A stretch of 64,000 nt of DNA, from positions 16,846-80,845 of the forward strand of contig NZ_AJTS01000052.1 of the NCBI RefSeq assembly GCF_000275725.1. The letters run 5' to 3'. This stretch comes from Vreelandella stevensii S18214. Its GTDB lineage: Bacteria > Pseudomonadota > Gammaproteobacteria > Pseudomonadales > Halomonadaceae. Below are positions 24,809 through 34,057 of this stretch, piece after piece; the stretch's first letter is position 1, and each line of letters opens with the position of its first letter. The notes below the pieces were generated by a model, which was not told the DNA's origin, did no database searches, and saw only the letters and a list, made by a program, of their open reading frames with translations. The position numbers and the translations under genes are program-made.

Positions 24809-27445
24809 ATGCAGGACCAGCCTTCTGCTGATCAGGAAACGGCAGCGTTAAAACTGCCACCGCATTCATTGGAAGCGGAGCAGTCGGTGTTAGGCGGGCT
24901 CATGCTGGACAACCAGGCGTGGGACAACGTCTCCGAGCGTCTGGTGGCTGACGATTTTTACCGCTATGAACATCGGCTGGTGTTCAATGTGATGACGCAT
25001 CTGGCCGAGTCGGGCCAGCCGCTGGACGTCGTGACCCTTTCCGAAGCGCTGGAAGCCCGCGACCAGCTGGATACGGTGGGCGGACTGAGTTTCCTGGCCG
25101 AGCTGGCGCGCAACACGCCTTCGGCCAGCAACATACGCGCCTATGCCGATATCGTCCGTGAGCGTGCCACGCTGCGTAAGCTCATCCGGGCGGCCAACCA
25201 GATTGCCGAAGGGGCTTTTTCGCCTCAGGGCAGGCCCGCCGACGAGCTGCTCAACGAGGCCGAGCGGCTGGTGTTCCAGATTGCCGAAGAGCGGCCCAAG
25301 ACCGGTGGCCCCATTGGCATGAGTGACCTGCTCACCAAGGCCGTGGATCGAATCGATGAGCTGTTCAACCTGAAAGGGGAAATGACCGGCCTTTCCACCG
25401 GCTTCCGGGATCTGGATGAGATGACTTCGGGCCTGCAGCCTTCCGATCTGGTCATCATTGCCGGACGCCCCTCGATGGGCAAGACCACCTTCGCCATGAA
25501 CCTGGTCGAGCATGCGGTCATTTCCAGCGACAAGCCGGTGATGGTGTTTTCCATGGAGATGCCCGCCGAATCGCTGATGCTGCGTGTGCTCTCGTCATTG
25601 GGGCGTATCGATCAGACCCGCGTGCGTTCGGGGCAGTTGGAAGACGAAGATTGGCCGCGGCTGACCTCGGCGGTGAACCTGCTGAAAGACAAGCAGCTTT
25701 TCATCGATGACACGGCGGCCCTGTCACCCAATGAGATGCGCTCACGGTTACGCCGGGTGGTGCGTGAGCACGGCAATATTGCCCTGATCATGATCGACTA
25801 TCTGCAGCTGATGCAGATTCCTGGCTTTAACGAAAACCGCACGGGCGAGATTTCGGAAATTTCGCGTTCGCTGAAAGGCCTGGCCAAGGAGTTCCAGTGC
25901 CCGGTGGTGGCGCTTTCCCAGCTGAACCGCTCGCTGGAGCAGCGTCCCAACAAGCGTCCGGTCATGTCGGATTTGCGTGAGTGTGTCACGGGAGACACGC
26001 GGGTGATGCTGGCAACCGGAGAGCGGTTGCCGATTGGTGATCTGGTCGGGCAAACGCCGGACGTCATATCGCTGGGTGAAGATGGCAAGCTGCGCCGCTC
26101 GACGACGGATTTGGTGTGGTCAGTGGGCACCAAGCCAGTATTCGAGATTTGTTTGGCTAGTGGGCGGCGTATACGTGCAACAGCCAGGCATCGATTGAAA
26201 GCGCTATGGGATTGGAAAACGGTGGCCGAGCTCAAGGTGGGGGATCGTATCGCCTTGGCCAGGCAGTTAGCGCAGCCTGAGCATCCGGTCGTGTGGGAGG
26301 AGCATGCGCTTATCCTGCTGGCCCATTTGCTGGGTGACGGCAGCTATGTCAAAGGGCAGCCGCTGCGCTATACCACCGCTAGTGAAGCGAATAGCGACGT
26401 TGTGAAGCGCTGCGCAGAGCAGTTTGGCTCGACGGTGACTCGCCATGCGGGACGCGGCAACTGGCATCAACTCGTCATTGCTGGCAATGGCAATCGCTGG
26501 CACGCCCAGGGAGTGGGCGCCTGGTTGAAATCGCTGGGTATCTTTGGGCAGCGCTCTGCAGAAAAATATATTCCAGGTGACATCTTCAGGCTGTCCAATC
26601 AGCAGCTCGCGCTGTTCATGCGTCATTTGTGGGCCACCGACGGCAGCATTACGACAGATGAAAATGGGCGCACACGCGTCTATTTTTCTACGGTTAGCCG
26701 TCGGCTTATCGATGATGTCAGTGCTCTGCTGCTACGTTTCGGTATTGTGACCCGAATCCGCCATGTCGTGTCAGGAGAGGGGAGTGGTTGGTATACCGCC
26801 GACGTGTCGGGAAGCGATCAACAGCAGCGCTTTGCACAGAAAATTGGGGCTTTTGGGCATCAGGTGGCGTCGTTAGCACCGCTGAAAGCGGCATCCGTCG
26901 TGGCGAACACCAATATCGATACCTTGCCCAAGGAGGTGTTCGAGCATGTCAAGCAGGCCATGCTTGCTAAAGGCGTGAGTCACCGGAAAATGGCTGCAAT
27001 GCGTGGCACATCTTATGGTGGCTCGTCCCATTTTAGCTTTGCTCCTTCCCGAGAAACCCTTGGCAGCTATGCAGATGCGCTGGGCGATGTGGCTTTGACA
27101 CAGATTGCCTCCAGCGATCTCTTTTGGGACCAAATCGTCGAGATACGCCCTTGCGGTGAAGAAGAGGTCTTCGATTTGACCGTCCCCGGTGACGCGTGCT
27201 GGCTAGCAGATGGCATCGTGAGCCATAACTCGGGCGCGATCGAGCAGGATGCAGACGTCATTGCCTTCGTGTATCGCGACGAAGTGTATAACCGCGATAA
27301 CCCGGACAACCAGGGGCTGGCCGAGCTGATCATTGGTAAACAGCGTAATGGTCCCATCGGGACGGTACACCTGGCCTTCATAGGCAAATACACGCGCTTC
27401 GAAGACCTGGCGCCGGATAGTTACGGTGAAGCCTTCGGCGATTGA
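24809..27445 (+). CDS. dnaB: Replicative DNA helicase DnaB, interrupted in frame by an intein
   Basis: The frame encodes 878 residues: DnaB residues 1-391, an intein (392-807), then DnaB to the end. The spliced helicase would be 462 residues, normal for the family. The N-terminal primase-interaction domain starts LPPHSLEAEQSVLGGLMLDN. The RecA-like motor has Walker A GRPSMGKTT (Lys225) and the Walker B region IMIDYLQLM. After the intein come SGAIEQDADVIAFVYRDEVY and the C-terminal GPIGTVHLAFIG. DnaB is the replication fork helicase, so splicing should be essential. An AAGGAG site precedes the ATG. Confidence 0.97.
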   Translation: MQDQPSADQETAALKLPPHSLEAEQSVLGGLMLDNQAWDNVSERLVADDFYRYEHRLVFNVMTHLAESGQPLDVVTLSEALEARDQLDTVGGLSFLAELARNTPSASNIRAYADIVRERATLRKLIRAANQIAEGAFSPQGRPADELLNEAERLVFQIAEERPKTGGPIGMSDLLTKAVDRIDELFNLKGEMTGLSTGFRDLDEMTSGLQPSDLVIIAGRPSMGKTTFAMNLVEHAVISSDKPVMVFSMEMPAESLMLRVLSSLGRIDQTRVRSGQLEDEDWPRLTSAVNLLKDKQLFIDDTAALSPNEMRSRLRRVVREHGNIALIMIDYLQLMQIPGFNENRTGEISEISRSLKGLAKEFQCPVVALSQLNRSLEQRPNKRPVMSDLRECVTGDTRVMLATGERLPIGDLVGQTPDVISLGEDGKLRRSTTDLVWSVGTKPVFEICLASGRRIRATARHRLKALWDWKTVAELKVGDRIALARQLAQPEHPVVWEEHALILLAHLLGDGSYVKGQPLRYTTASEANSDVVKRCAEQFGSTVTRHAGRGNWHQLVIAGNGNRWHAQGVGAWLKSLGIFGQRSAEKYIPGDIFRLSNQQLALFMRHLWATDGSITTDENGRTRVYFSTVSRRLIDDVSALLLRFGIVTRIRHVVSGEGSGWYTADVSGSDQQQRFAQKIGAFGHQVASLAPLKAASVVANTNIDTLPKEVFEHVKQAMLAKGVSHRKMAAMRGTSYGGSSHFSFAPSRETLGSYADALGDVALTQIASSDLFWDQIVEIRPCGEEEVFDLTVPGDACWLADGIVSHNSGAIEQDADVIAFVYRDEVYNRDNPDNQGLAELIIGKQRNGPIGTVHLAFIGKYTRFEDLAPDSYGEAFGD
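25982..27229 (+). mobile_element. DnaB intein with LAGLIDADG homing endonuclease domain
   Basis: The 416-residue intein starts with Cys392 (block A CVTGDTRVMLATGE), has block B around RIRATARHRLKAL, and ends in block F/G EEVFDLTVPGDACWLADG and VSHN, followed by Ser+1 of the extein. Two LAGLIDADG-type motifs (LLAHLLGDGSY and FMRHLWATDGSI) mark a homing endonuclease, so the intein looks full-length and potentially mobile. It sits between Glu and Ser of DLRE/SGAIEQD. As I recall, the Synechocystis and Rhodothermus DnaB inteins interrupt the same conserved motif, but possibly two residues later. The DNA is visibly less GC-rich than the flanking exteins. Confidence 0.96.
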
Positions 27446-27446
27446 C

Positions 27447-27474
27447 TTGAGGCTGAGGGGGGAGCACGTATAAT
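27447..27474 (+). promoter_or_regulatory. Sigma70 promoter immediately after dnaB
   Basis: TTGAGG, a 16-bp spacer and a consensus TATAAT lie right behind the dnaB stop codon. They should drive the small gene at 27572 with a leader of about 90 nt. Confidence 0.75.
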
Positions 27475-27571
27475 GCGCTCCCCGTTGGCTGAGTCGTCTG
27501 GGTAACCCTCACTGGAAGGGCGGGATGAGAAGCGTGGGTCAATCGCATTGGTAGATAGACAGGAGTAACGC

Positions 27572-27865
27572 ATGGCAGGTGGTTTTAGGCGCGGTAACCG
27601 TAAGCGGCTTCCCAAGCTGGAAGGTCGGGGTGAGCTCCAGTCGTTAGAGCGTGAAGGTCCCTTCAAGGAGTGGCTGGGCATGCCCGACCTTTACCGCTAC
27701 CACCTGGTAGTGGAAGGGGAGCCGTACAGCTACCAGACAGAAGATGCGGAATTACCGGTCACCATTGGCGACAAGGTCGTGTTTCGTTACAAGGAAACCA
27801 AAGGGGGCAACTGGATCGATCGCAACTCGCTTGGCAAGGCCATCGACCCCTCGGAATATCAGTAA
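27572..27865 (+). CDS. Small hypothetical protein (97 aa)
   Basis: The start is supported by CAGGAG ten bases upstream and a strong promoter at 27447-27474. The protein has a basic N-terminus (GGFRRGNRKRLPKLEGRGEL), then a mixed alpha/beta part with YRYHLVVEGEPYSYQTEDAE and a GDKVVFRYKET strand, and no signal peptide or membrane helix. The GDKV..R motif and small beta-rich body suggest an OB- or SH3-like nucleic-acid-binding fold, but this is only an impression. I do not recognise a family. Confidence 0.75.
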   Translation: MAGGFRRGNRKRLPKLEGRGELQSLEREGPFKEWLGMPDLYRYHLVVEGEPYSYQTEDAELPVTIGDKVVFRYKETKGGNWIDRNSLGKAIDPSEYQ

Positions 27866-28005
27866 TACGACACACATCTTGACGTTTCGGTCAGGAACTC
27901 TTTTCTGTTATTGCCCTCTTAAGGGGATAGTGCCAAGGTAATACTATTGTCATGGGGCAAGGGCATGCTGTGCTCCATGGCGATGACCAATAACAGGAGG
28001 GAACC

Positions 28006-28308
28006 ATGGAACTTGAAGAGCTTAAACAGTTCGTCGAACGTCATGACAATTTTGAAATTCGAGTAATCACGCACTCGGGCAGCCGTTTCTATCAGGTCGA
28101 GCTCGAAGATGTCGAGGGTGAGCGCCATATGCTGACCCAGCGTGGCAAGCCCATGCTGTTTCGTTCGCTGGACGATGTCTACCTCGAACTCAAGCGGGCC
28201 GGTATCCACCGGGCGTATCTTGTGCAGCACGTGCCTCAGGATGAAGTCATCGGTCGCGACGCCCACTACAGCGCGCCGCTGACCTCGCGTATGCCGCTGG
28301 TATTCTGA
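28006..28308 (+). CDS. Small conserved protein (DUF6482-like)
   Basis: The 100-residue protein starts at ATG 28006 after AACAGGAGG. It has no signal peptide or membrane helix. It is acidic, predicted alpha/beta, with FEIRVITHSGSRFYQVELED, RHMLTQRGKPMLFRSLDDVY and a conserved-looking end GRDAHYSAPLTSRMPLVF. It resembles a small family common in Pseudomonas and Halomonas that I recall as DUF6482; the assignment is from memory. It is convergent with the DUF393 gene, with only 9 bp between the stops. Function is unknown. Confidence 0.75.
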   Translation: MELEELKQFVERHDNFEIRVITHSGSRFYQVELEDVEGERHMLTQRGKPMLFRSLDDVYLELKRAGIHRAYLVQHVPQDEVIGRDAHYSAPLTSRMPLVF

Positions 28309-28317
28309 CGCCCAGGA

Positions 28318-28725
28318 TCACTGATTGCGCGAGCGTGACCCGAACTTTTCCCACCATTGGCCCAGCCGAATCCGGCGACGGGCAAAGAACCGATAGCCTG
28401 CATCCATGACGGCGCGCAGGCCAGGCAAGCAAGACAGTCTTACCAGCCGCCTGTAGCCCAACACGGCATACAGGGCCCGGCTGGCATCCATCCCCACATA
28501 CCAGTTTCCCTGCTGATCCTGAAGATGCAGTTGCCCCATCATGGCTTCGAAGCTGAGCCCCAATGCGCCGGGATCGAAATCCTCGTGCTGAATATCGACC
28601 AGACGAATGCGCTGGTGGTGGCGATGTTTGGTTAGCCAAGCTACTTCGACGCGACAAAAGGGGCAGTGCCCATCGTGGTAGAGGGTGATCGGTGGTGCGG
28701 CATGCAGCGTGGCGAAACGGCTCAT
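28318..28725 (-). CDS. DUF393 thiol-disulfide-like protein
   Basis: The 135-residue protein starts at 28725, overlapping the stop of the photolyase gene by ATGA, so the two are translationally coupled. It is a DUF393/DCC family member with the signature YHDGHCPFCRVEVAWL near residue 20 (CxxC, as in thioredoxin-like folds) and the conserved DIQHEDFDP. Family function is unknown; a redox role is inferred from the CxxC. Coupling to a photolyase with an iron-sulfur cluster suggests a joint function. Confidence 0.88.
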   Translation of the reverse strand: MSRFATLHAAPPITLYHDGHCPFCRVEVAWLTKHRHHQRIRLVDIQHEDFDPGALGLSFEAMMGQLHLQDQQGNWYVGMDASRALYAVLGYRRLVRLSCLPGLRAVMDAGYRFFARRRIRLGQWWEKFGSRSRNQ

Positions 28726-30305
28726 AAGGAGCGCTCCTCGTGGGGGTATCCTTGGGTGTGAGCGGCTTGCTCGTAACCGGCGGCAGTGGGGGGCGATGCC
28801 AGGAACTGTTCTGCTTGCTGACGCATGGCGTCGCGTTTTTCCTCTTTCATGCGTGCCAGCGAGCCGTAGATCAGCTTCATGCGTGGATTCCGATTGAGCT
28901 GTTCGGCATGGGTCTCCAGAAAATGCCAGTAGAGACTGTTGAGCGGGCAGGCCTTGGGGCCGGTGACCAGCTTGGGGGAGTAGCGACAGTGCTGGCAGTG
29001 GTCGGACATCTTGTCGATGTATTTGCCGGAAGCGCAGTAGGGCTTGGAGCCCATCAAGCCGCCGTCCGCGTGCAGCACCATACCCAAGGTGTTGGGTAGC
29101 TCGACCCACTCGCAGGCGTCGGCGTAAACGGCCAGGTACCAGTCGCACAGCGCCTCTGGCTTGACCCCGCAGAGCAGGGCGAAGTTGCCCGTGACCATCA
29201 GGCGCTGAATATGATGCGCGTAGCTGTGGTCGATGGTCATCTGGATGGCGCGTTGCAGGCAGCGCATGTCGGTCTTCGCATCCCAGTAGAAGGCGGGCAA
29301 GTCGCGCTGAAAACCCAGCTGGTTCTCTCGTTTGTAATCCGGCATGCGCGTCCAGTAGAGGCCGCGCACGTACTCACGCCACCCGAGAATCTGCCGTATG
29401 AACCCTTCCACGGCGTTGATCGGTGCCTTGCCTGCCTGATATTGCGCAGCCGCTTCTTCGCATACTTCGAAGGGCGTGAGCAGGCCAATGTTCATGGCAG
29501 CAGAGAGGCGCGAGTGGTACAGGTAGGGTGACTGGTCGCTGATGGCATCCTGATAGCGGCCAAAGTCGGCCAGCCCGTGGGTGATGAAGTGCTTCAGGTC
29601 CACCAGTGCTTGACGTCGGGTGACCGGCAAATTGAAGGTCTCGATCTCGCCCATGTGCTCGGGGAACCACTCGGCGGCATTGGCCAGCGCTTCCTGAGTG
29701 GTTTCATCCTGCCCGTGCGCGGGGAGTTCAGGGAAGCTCAGCCCAGGCTGGACGGGTTCTCGGTTATCGTGGTCGAAATTCCACTGTCCGCCCATGGGGG
29801 CGTCGCCTTCCATCAGTAGCCCGGTACGTTTACGCTGTTCCCGGTAGAAGTATTCGAGGCGGATTTGCTTACGCCCCTTGGCCCATTGGGCAAAGTCGTC
29901 TGGGGTGGTGAAGAAGCGGTCGTCTTCCAGGATTTTCCAGGGCAGTGAGGCGGCCTGACGCTGCTGCATGGCGTTCCACAGCCGCCACTCGCCGGGGCGC
30001 GTCACACGAATTTCATCGCACTGGTACTGTCTTGCCAGCCGCTCGGCTTCATCGATCAATGATTGGGTGTTATCCGCATCGTCCATGCGGCTGTAATGCA
30101 CGTTGAAGCCCTTGTCGCGCAGCTGTTGGGCAAAATGTCGCATGGCGGCCAGGAACAGGCCGATCTTGTGTATATGGTGAGGGACGTAGCGTGCTTCTTC
30201 AGCGACCTCACAGAGCGCCACCACCGCGCCTTCAGGGGCCTGGCGAAGGGTAGGCAGGGTCAGGGAAAGCTGGTCACCCAGAATGAGTAGCAAAGGCTTG
30301 GACAT
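28722..30305 (-). CDS. Iron-sulfur bacterial cryptochrome/photolyase (FeS-BCP, (6-4)-type)
   Basis: The 527-residue protein belongs to the deoxyribodipyrimidine photolyase-related group. The N-terminal antenna domain starts LLLILGDQLSLTLPTL; the FAD domain contains INAVEGFIRQILGWREYVRGLYW and HHIQRLMVTGNFALLCGV. Cysteines in ALCDWYLAVYADACEWVE, KPYCASGKY, DHCQHCR and GPKACPLN include the expected [4Fe-4S] ligands. Homologues such as Agrobacterium PhrB repair (6-4) photoproducts with a 6,7-dimethyl-8-ribityllumazine antenna. It is divergent from hemH, and an imperfect palindrome lies just upstream of its start (30319-30346). Confidence 0.92.
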   Translation of the reverse strand: MSKPLLLILGDQLSLTLPTLRQAPEGAVVALCEVAEEARYVPHHIHKIGLFLAAMRHFAQQLRDKGFNVHYSRMDDADNTQSLIDEAERLARQYQCDEIRVTRPGEWRLWNAMQQRQAASLPWKILEDDRFFTTPDDFAQWAKGRKQIRLEYFYREQRKRTGLLMEGDAPMGGQWNFDHDNREPVQPGLSFPELPAHGQDETTQEALANAAEWFPEHMGEIETFNLPVTRRQALVDLKHFITHGLADFGRYQDAISDQSPYLYHSRLSAAMNIGLLTPFEVCEEAAAQYQAGKAPINAVEGFIRQILGWREYVRGLYWTRMPDYKRENQLGFQRDLPAFYWDAKTDMRCLQRAIQMTIDHSYAHHIQRLMVTGNFALLCGVKPEALCDWYLAVYADACEWVELPNTLGMVLHADGGLMGSKPYCASGKYIDKMSDHCQHCRYSPKLVTGPKACPLNSLYWHFLETHAEQLNRNPRMKLIYGSLARMKEEKRDAMRQQAEQFLASPPTAAGYEQAAHTQGYPHEERSL

Positions 30306-30318
30306 GAGTTCGCCTGTA

Positions 30319-30346
30319 GTTATACAAATTATGTTGATAGTATAAC
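30319..30346. promoter_or_regulatory. Palindromic site between the FeS photolyase and hemH (candidate light-response operator)
   Basis: gttatac and gtataac are perfect inverted 7-mers separated by 14 bp. The inner 24 bp (30321-30344) resembles the 22-bp site 37712-37733 before the CRY-DASH gene. MerR-type B12 regulators of the LitR/CarH kind control photolyase genes in other bacteria, so such a regulator is one possibility. Confidence 0.45.
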
Positions 30347-30423
30347 TTTATTCCGCGTCTTTGCTGAAAAGTGATAAGATTTAGACCATTGTGAATGATC
30401 GACAGCCCCCAGGAGTAAGTGAG

Positions 30424-31509
30424 ATGGCCGACAGCGTTGTAAAGGATCAACCCGGTGAAGGGCGCTTGGCCCACGCGCCAAGCAGTCATCCTCCGGTTGC
30501 CCCCGCCAAGGTGGGCGTGGTGCTGGCCAATCTGGGGACGCCCGATGCGACTGACTACTGGTCCATGCGGCGCTATCTCAACGAATTCCTGTCGGATAAG
30601 CGGGTCGTGGACTATGCGGGTTGGAAATGGCAACCGCTGCTGCAGCTCATCATTCTGACCAAGCGCCCCTTTACGTCGGGCCATGCCTACAAAAGCATCT
30701 GGAACACCGAAAAAGACGAGAGCCCGCTGCTGACCATTACCCGTGCACAAACGGAAAAGATGACCGCCCGGCTGAAAGCGCTGTATGGCGACAGTGTCGA
30801 GGTCGATTTCTGCATGCGCTATGGCAACCCTTCCACGGAAAGCGTGCTGAATCGCATGAAAGAGAAGGGCTGCGAGCGCATCGTGTTCTTCCCGCTCTAC
30901 CCGCAGTACGGCTCGCCCACCACGGCTACCGCCAACGATCAGGCGTTTCGCACGTTGATGAAGATGAAGTGGCAGCCCTACCTGCGCACGGTGCCGGCCT
31001 ACTTTGAACACCCGGCTTACATCCAGGCGCTGGCCAACTCGGTGCAAGAGGCGTACGACGGCTTTGAAAGTCGCCCCACCAAGCTCGTGGCCAGCTACCA
31101 CGGTGTGCCGGAACGCTATCTGATGGAAGGCGACCCTTACCACTGCCAGTGCCAGAAAACCACGCGCCTGCTACGTGAGCGTCTGGGGTTGAGCAAGGAG
31201 GAGGTCGATACCGCCTTCCAGTCACAGTTTGGCCCGGAAAAGTGGGTAGGCCCGCAAACCGTAGACCATGTGGCCGAGCTGGCCAAGCAGGGCCACAAGC
31301 ACATTGCCATTCTGTCACCTGCCTTCTCCTCCGACTGTGTGGAAACCCTCGAAGAGATCAAGGAGGAGATTCACGACAGTTTCATGGAGGCCGGTGGCGA
31401 GACGTTCAGCTATATTCCTTGCCTGAATGATCGCGATGATCATATCGATGCCCTGTTGGCCGTGGTCAACAATGAGCTGTTGGGCTGGTTGCCTGTGCCC
31501 GCTCAGTAA
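30424..31509 (+). CDS. hemH: Ferrochelatase
   Basis: The 361-residue protein starts at ATG 30424 after AGGAG (a GTG 11 codons earlier is less likely). It shows VGVVLANLGTPDATDYWSMR at the N-terminus, the metal-site region LVASYHGVPERYLMEGDPYHCQC (His in SYHG), and AILSPAFSSDCVETLEEI with the catalytic Glu. It inserts Fe2+ into protoporphyrin IX, the last step of haem synthesis. It is divergent from a photolyase gene; protoporphyrin is phototoxic, so common light control would make sense. An intrinsic terminator follows. Confidence 0.96.
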   Translation: MADSVVKDQPGEGRLAHAPSSHPPVAPAKVGVVLANLGTPDATDYWSMRRYLNEFLSDKRVVDYAGWKWQPLLQLIILTKRPFTSGHAYKSIWNTEKDESPLLTITRAQTEKMTARLKALYGDSVEVDFCMRYGNPSTESVLNRMKEKGCERIVFFPLYPQYGSPTTATANDQAFRTLMKMKWQPYLRTVPAYFEHPAYIQALANSVQEAYDGFESRPTKLVASYHGVPERYLMEGDPYHCQCQKTTRLLRERLGLSKEEVDTAFQSQFGPEKWVGPQTVDHVAELAKQGHKHIAILSPAFSSDCVETLEEIKEEIHDSFMEAGGETFSYIPCLNDRDDHIDALLAVVNNELLGWLPVPAQ

Positions 31510-31528
31510 GATTTCTGCTCGCACTGAC

Positions 31529-31561
31529 GCCGCTTTGGCCACTGGCCGAGCGGCTTTTTTA
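31529..31561 (+). terminator. Intrinsic terminator after hemH
   Basis: A gccgct / agcggc outer stem encloses a second self-pairing ggcc segment and is followed by six T residues. Confidence 0.8.
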
Positions 31562-31708
31562 TGCCAGCGAGGTGGCTGGAGTTTTTCGAAGGGCTGGTAT
31601 AAGGTTTGTGCATATAAAAACACATTTATTCAACGTTTAAGCGGCACATGTCGTACCATGCGCCGCTCACGTGAATAGTTTGCGCTTATTTTAGGGAGAG
31701 AACGCCGG

Positions 31709-34057
31709 ATGCAATTTGCCGTTTTAATAGGCTTCGTGCTGGCAGCTTCGTCACCGCTGCTCAACCTCTGGTGTAGGGAACGAACCAGTCTGGTGCTTGC
31801 GCTGTTTCCAGCGCTGATGGCCGCGTGGCTGATTGGCCAAGCGCCGGTGGTGCTGAGTGAAGGGCCGCAGCTGCTGGAGTGGGCGTGGGTGCCGTCGCTG
31901 GGGATCAGCCTGAGCTTTTTGCTGGATGGCCTGTCGCTACTGTTTGGCCTGCTGATTTCCGTCATCGGTACTTGCGTACTGATCTATGCTGGCGGGTACT
32001 TGAAAGGCCATCCGGATATTGCCCGCTTCCATCTGGCGCTGGTGGCCTTCATGGCCTCCATGATGGGGCTGGTCATGGCCGATGGCCTGTTGACCCTGTT
32101 CGTGTTCTGGGAACTGACCAGTATCACCTCGTATCTGTTGATCGGCTTCAACCATAACGATATCGAGGCCAGAAAGTCGGCTCGCCAGGGCTTGTTCGTG
32201 ACCGTTTCCGGTGGCCTTGCGCTGATGGCGGGACTGGTCCTGCTGGGTGTGGCCAGCGGCAGCTGGTCGCTGAGCGAGATTCTGCAGTCCGACGACAACC
32301 TGCGCGAGCATGCGCTCTATACGCCCATGTTGATCTGCCTGCTGCTCGGGGCGTTCACCAAGTCGGCGCAGTTCCCGTTTCATTTCTGGCTGCCGAACGC
32401 CATGGCGGCACCAACGCCGGTCTCGGCTTACCTGCACTCGGCCACCATGGTCAAGGCGGGTATCTACCTGCTGGCGCGCCTGCAGCCCGAGCTGGGCGGT
32501 ACCGGCATGTGGGTGGGCATTCTCTCGGTGGTGGGTGCGACCACCATGCTGACGGGCGCCTTCCTGGCGATCCACCATACCAATATCAAGAAGCTGCTGG
32601 CCTACTCGACGATCATGGCGCTGGGCACCTTGACCATGCTGCTGGGCATTGGCTCCGACTATGCCATGACGGCGTTCGTCACCTTCCTGCTAGCGCACTC
32701 CATGTACAAAGGCGCGCTCTTCATGGTGGCGGGTATTCTGGACCATGAAACGGGCACCAAGGATGTCACGGCCATGGGGGGCTTGCGGAGAGCCATGCCC
32801 GTGACGGCGACGATTGCCTTCGTGGCGGCGCTGTCGTTGGCCGGGGTTCCACCGCTGTTCGGTTTCATTGGCAAGGAGCTGATGCTGGAGGCTGCCTTGG
32901 GCGCCGACAGCGTGCGTCTGATGCTGGTGCTGTTTGCGTTCTTCTCGGCCATTCTGACCATTGCCGTGGCGGCCATCATTGCGCTGCGCCCTTTCTTTGG
33001 CGCGCAGCATGCCACCCCCAAGGTCGCCCATGAAGCGCCGTTGAGCATGTTGGTGGGGCCAGCTTTGTTGGCCTGTGGCTCGCTACTGCTGGGGCTGGCG
33101 CCCGCGCTGCTGGGGGTGGATGCACTGCTGACCGCAGCGGCCACTTCGGTAGTAGGCGATGCGCTGACGGTTACCCTGTCGCTGTGGCACGGTATCAACG
33201 TGGCGCTAATCATGTCGCTGGTGAGCATGGCGCTGGGCTTTTTGCTGTTCAAGCGTTGGGACGATGTGCGCAGTCATTTGGCGCGATTGGCACCGGTCAT
33301 GCGCTATGGGCCGGAAGCAGGCTATGAAGGCTTCATGAATGGCGTCGTACGCTTCTCCGAGTGGCAGACCCACATTCTGCAGAATGGCTACATGCGTAAT
33401 TACATTCTGGTGATGCTGGTGGTGTTGATCGGCCTGATCGGTAATTCGATTCTGCTGCGCCACTCGCCCCAGCTGGCGCTGACGCTGGACGTGCGTTTCC
33501 ATGAAATCATCGTGGTCGGTACCATGGCCATGGGGGCAATTTTTGCCACCATCTCGCGCTCGCGCCTGGGAGCCGTGGTGTCGGTTGGCATCATGGGCTT
33601 CTCGATTGCGCTGATCTTCATTCTGTTCAGTGCCCCCGATCTCGGCATCACCCAGCTGCTGGTAGAGACCATGACGGTCATTCTGCTGGTGCTGGTGCTG
33701 TTCCGCTTGCCGCGTTACTCCAACCTCTCGACCAGCCTCGAGCGCGTGCGCGATGGGGTCGTGGCAGCTGCCATGGGGGTCATGATCTTCCTGTTGATCA
33801 TGACGGCATGGAGCATCGACCAGTTCGAAACCATTTCCACGTACATGGTCGAGAACAGCGCGCCACTGGCCCATGGCCGTAACATCGTCAACGTGATTCT
33901 GGTGGACTACCGCGCCCTGGATACGCTGGGTGAGATGTTCGTGCTGGCGCTGGCCGCCATTGGTGTCATTGCCATGTTGAAACTGCGTCACGATGGCCCC
34001 CAGGGCAAATCAGTAGAGGCGGAGAAGAGCAGCGTCAAGGAGCCCTACGATGGTTAA
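31709..34057 (+). CDS. mrpA: Na+/H+ antiporter subunit A (with MbhD/MbhE-like C-terminus)
   Basis: The 782-residue membrane protein has about 20 helices. The first ~500 residues are a complex-I NuoL/MrpA-type core: [21 protein letters not shown]-like helix with the key Glu, [27 protein letters not shown], and [16 protein letters not shown]. The C-terminus carries an MbhD-like part ([20 protein letters not shown]) and an MbhE-like part ([22 protein letters not shown]). It heads a seven-gene operon for an Mrp (group 1) secondary Na+/H+ antiporter, used for sodium and alkali resistance. The mrpB start overlaps its end by 8 bp. Confidence 0.96.
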   Translation: MQFAVLIGFVLAASSPLLNLWCRERTSLVLALFPALMAAWLIGQAPVVLSEGPQLLEWAWVPSLGISLSFLLDGLSLLFGLLISVIGTCVLIYAGGYLKGHPDIARFHLALVAFMASMMGLVMADGLLTLFVFWELTSITSYLLIGFNHNDIEARKSARQGLFVTVSGGLALMAGLVLLGVASGSWSLSEILQSDDNLREHALYTPMLICLLLGAFTKSAQFPFHFWLPNAMAAPTPVSAYLHSATMVKAGIYLLARLQPELGGTGMWVGILSVVGATTMLTGAFLAIHHTNIKKLLAYSTIMALGTLTMLLGIGSDYAMTAFVTFLLAHSMYKGALFMVAGILDHETGTKDVTAMGGLRRAMPVTATIAFVAALSLAGVPPLFGFIGKELMLEAALGADSVRLMLVLFAFFSAILTIAVAAIIALRPFFGAQHATPKVAHEAPLSMLVGPALLACGSLLLGLAPALLGVDALLTAAATSVVGDALTVTLSLWHGINVALIMSLVSMALGFLLFKRWDDVRSHLARLAPVMRYGPEAGYEGFMNGVVRFSEWQTHILQNGYMRNYILVMLVVLIGLIGNSILLRHSPQLALTLDVRFHEIIVVGTMAMGAIFATISRSRLGAVVSVGIMGFSIALIFILFSAPDLGITQLLVETMTVILLVLVLFRLPRYSNLSTSLERVRDGVVAAAMGVMIFLLIMTAWSIDQFETISTYMVENSAPLAHGRNIVNVILVDYRALDTLGEMFVLALAAIGVIAMLKLRHDGPQGKSVEAEKSSVKEPYDG

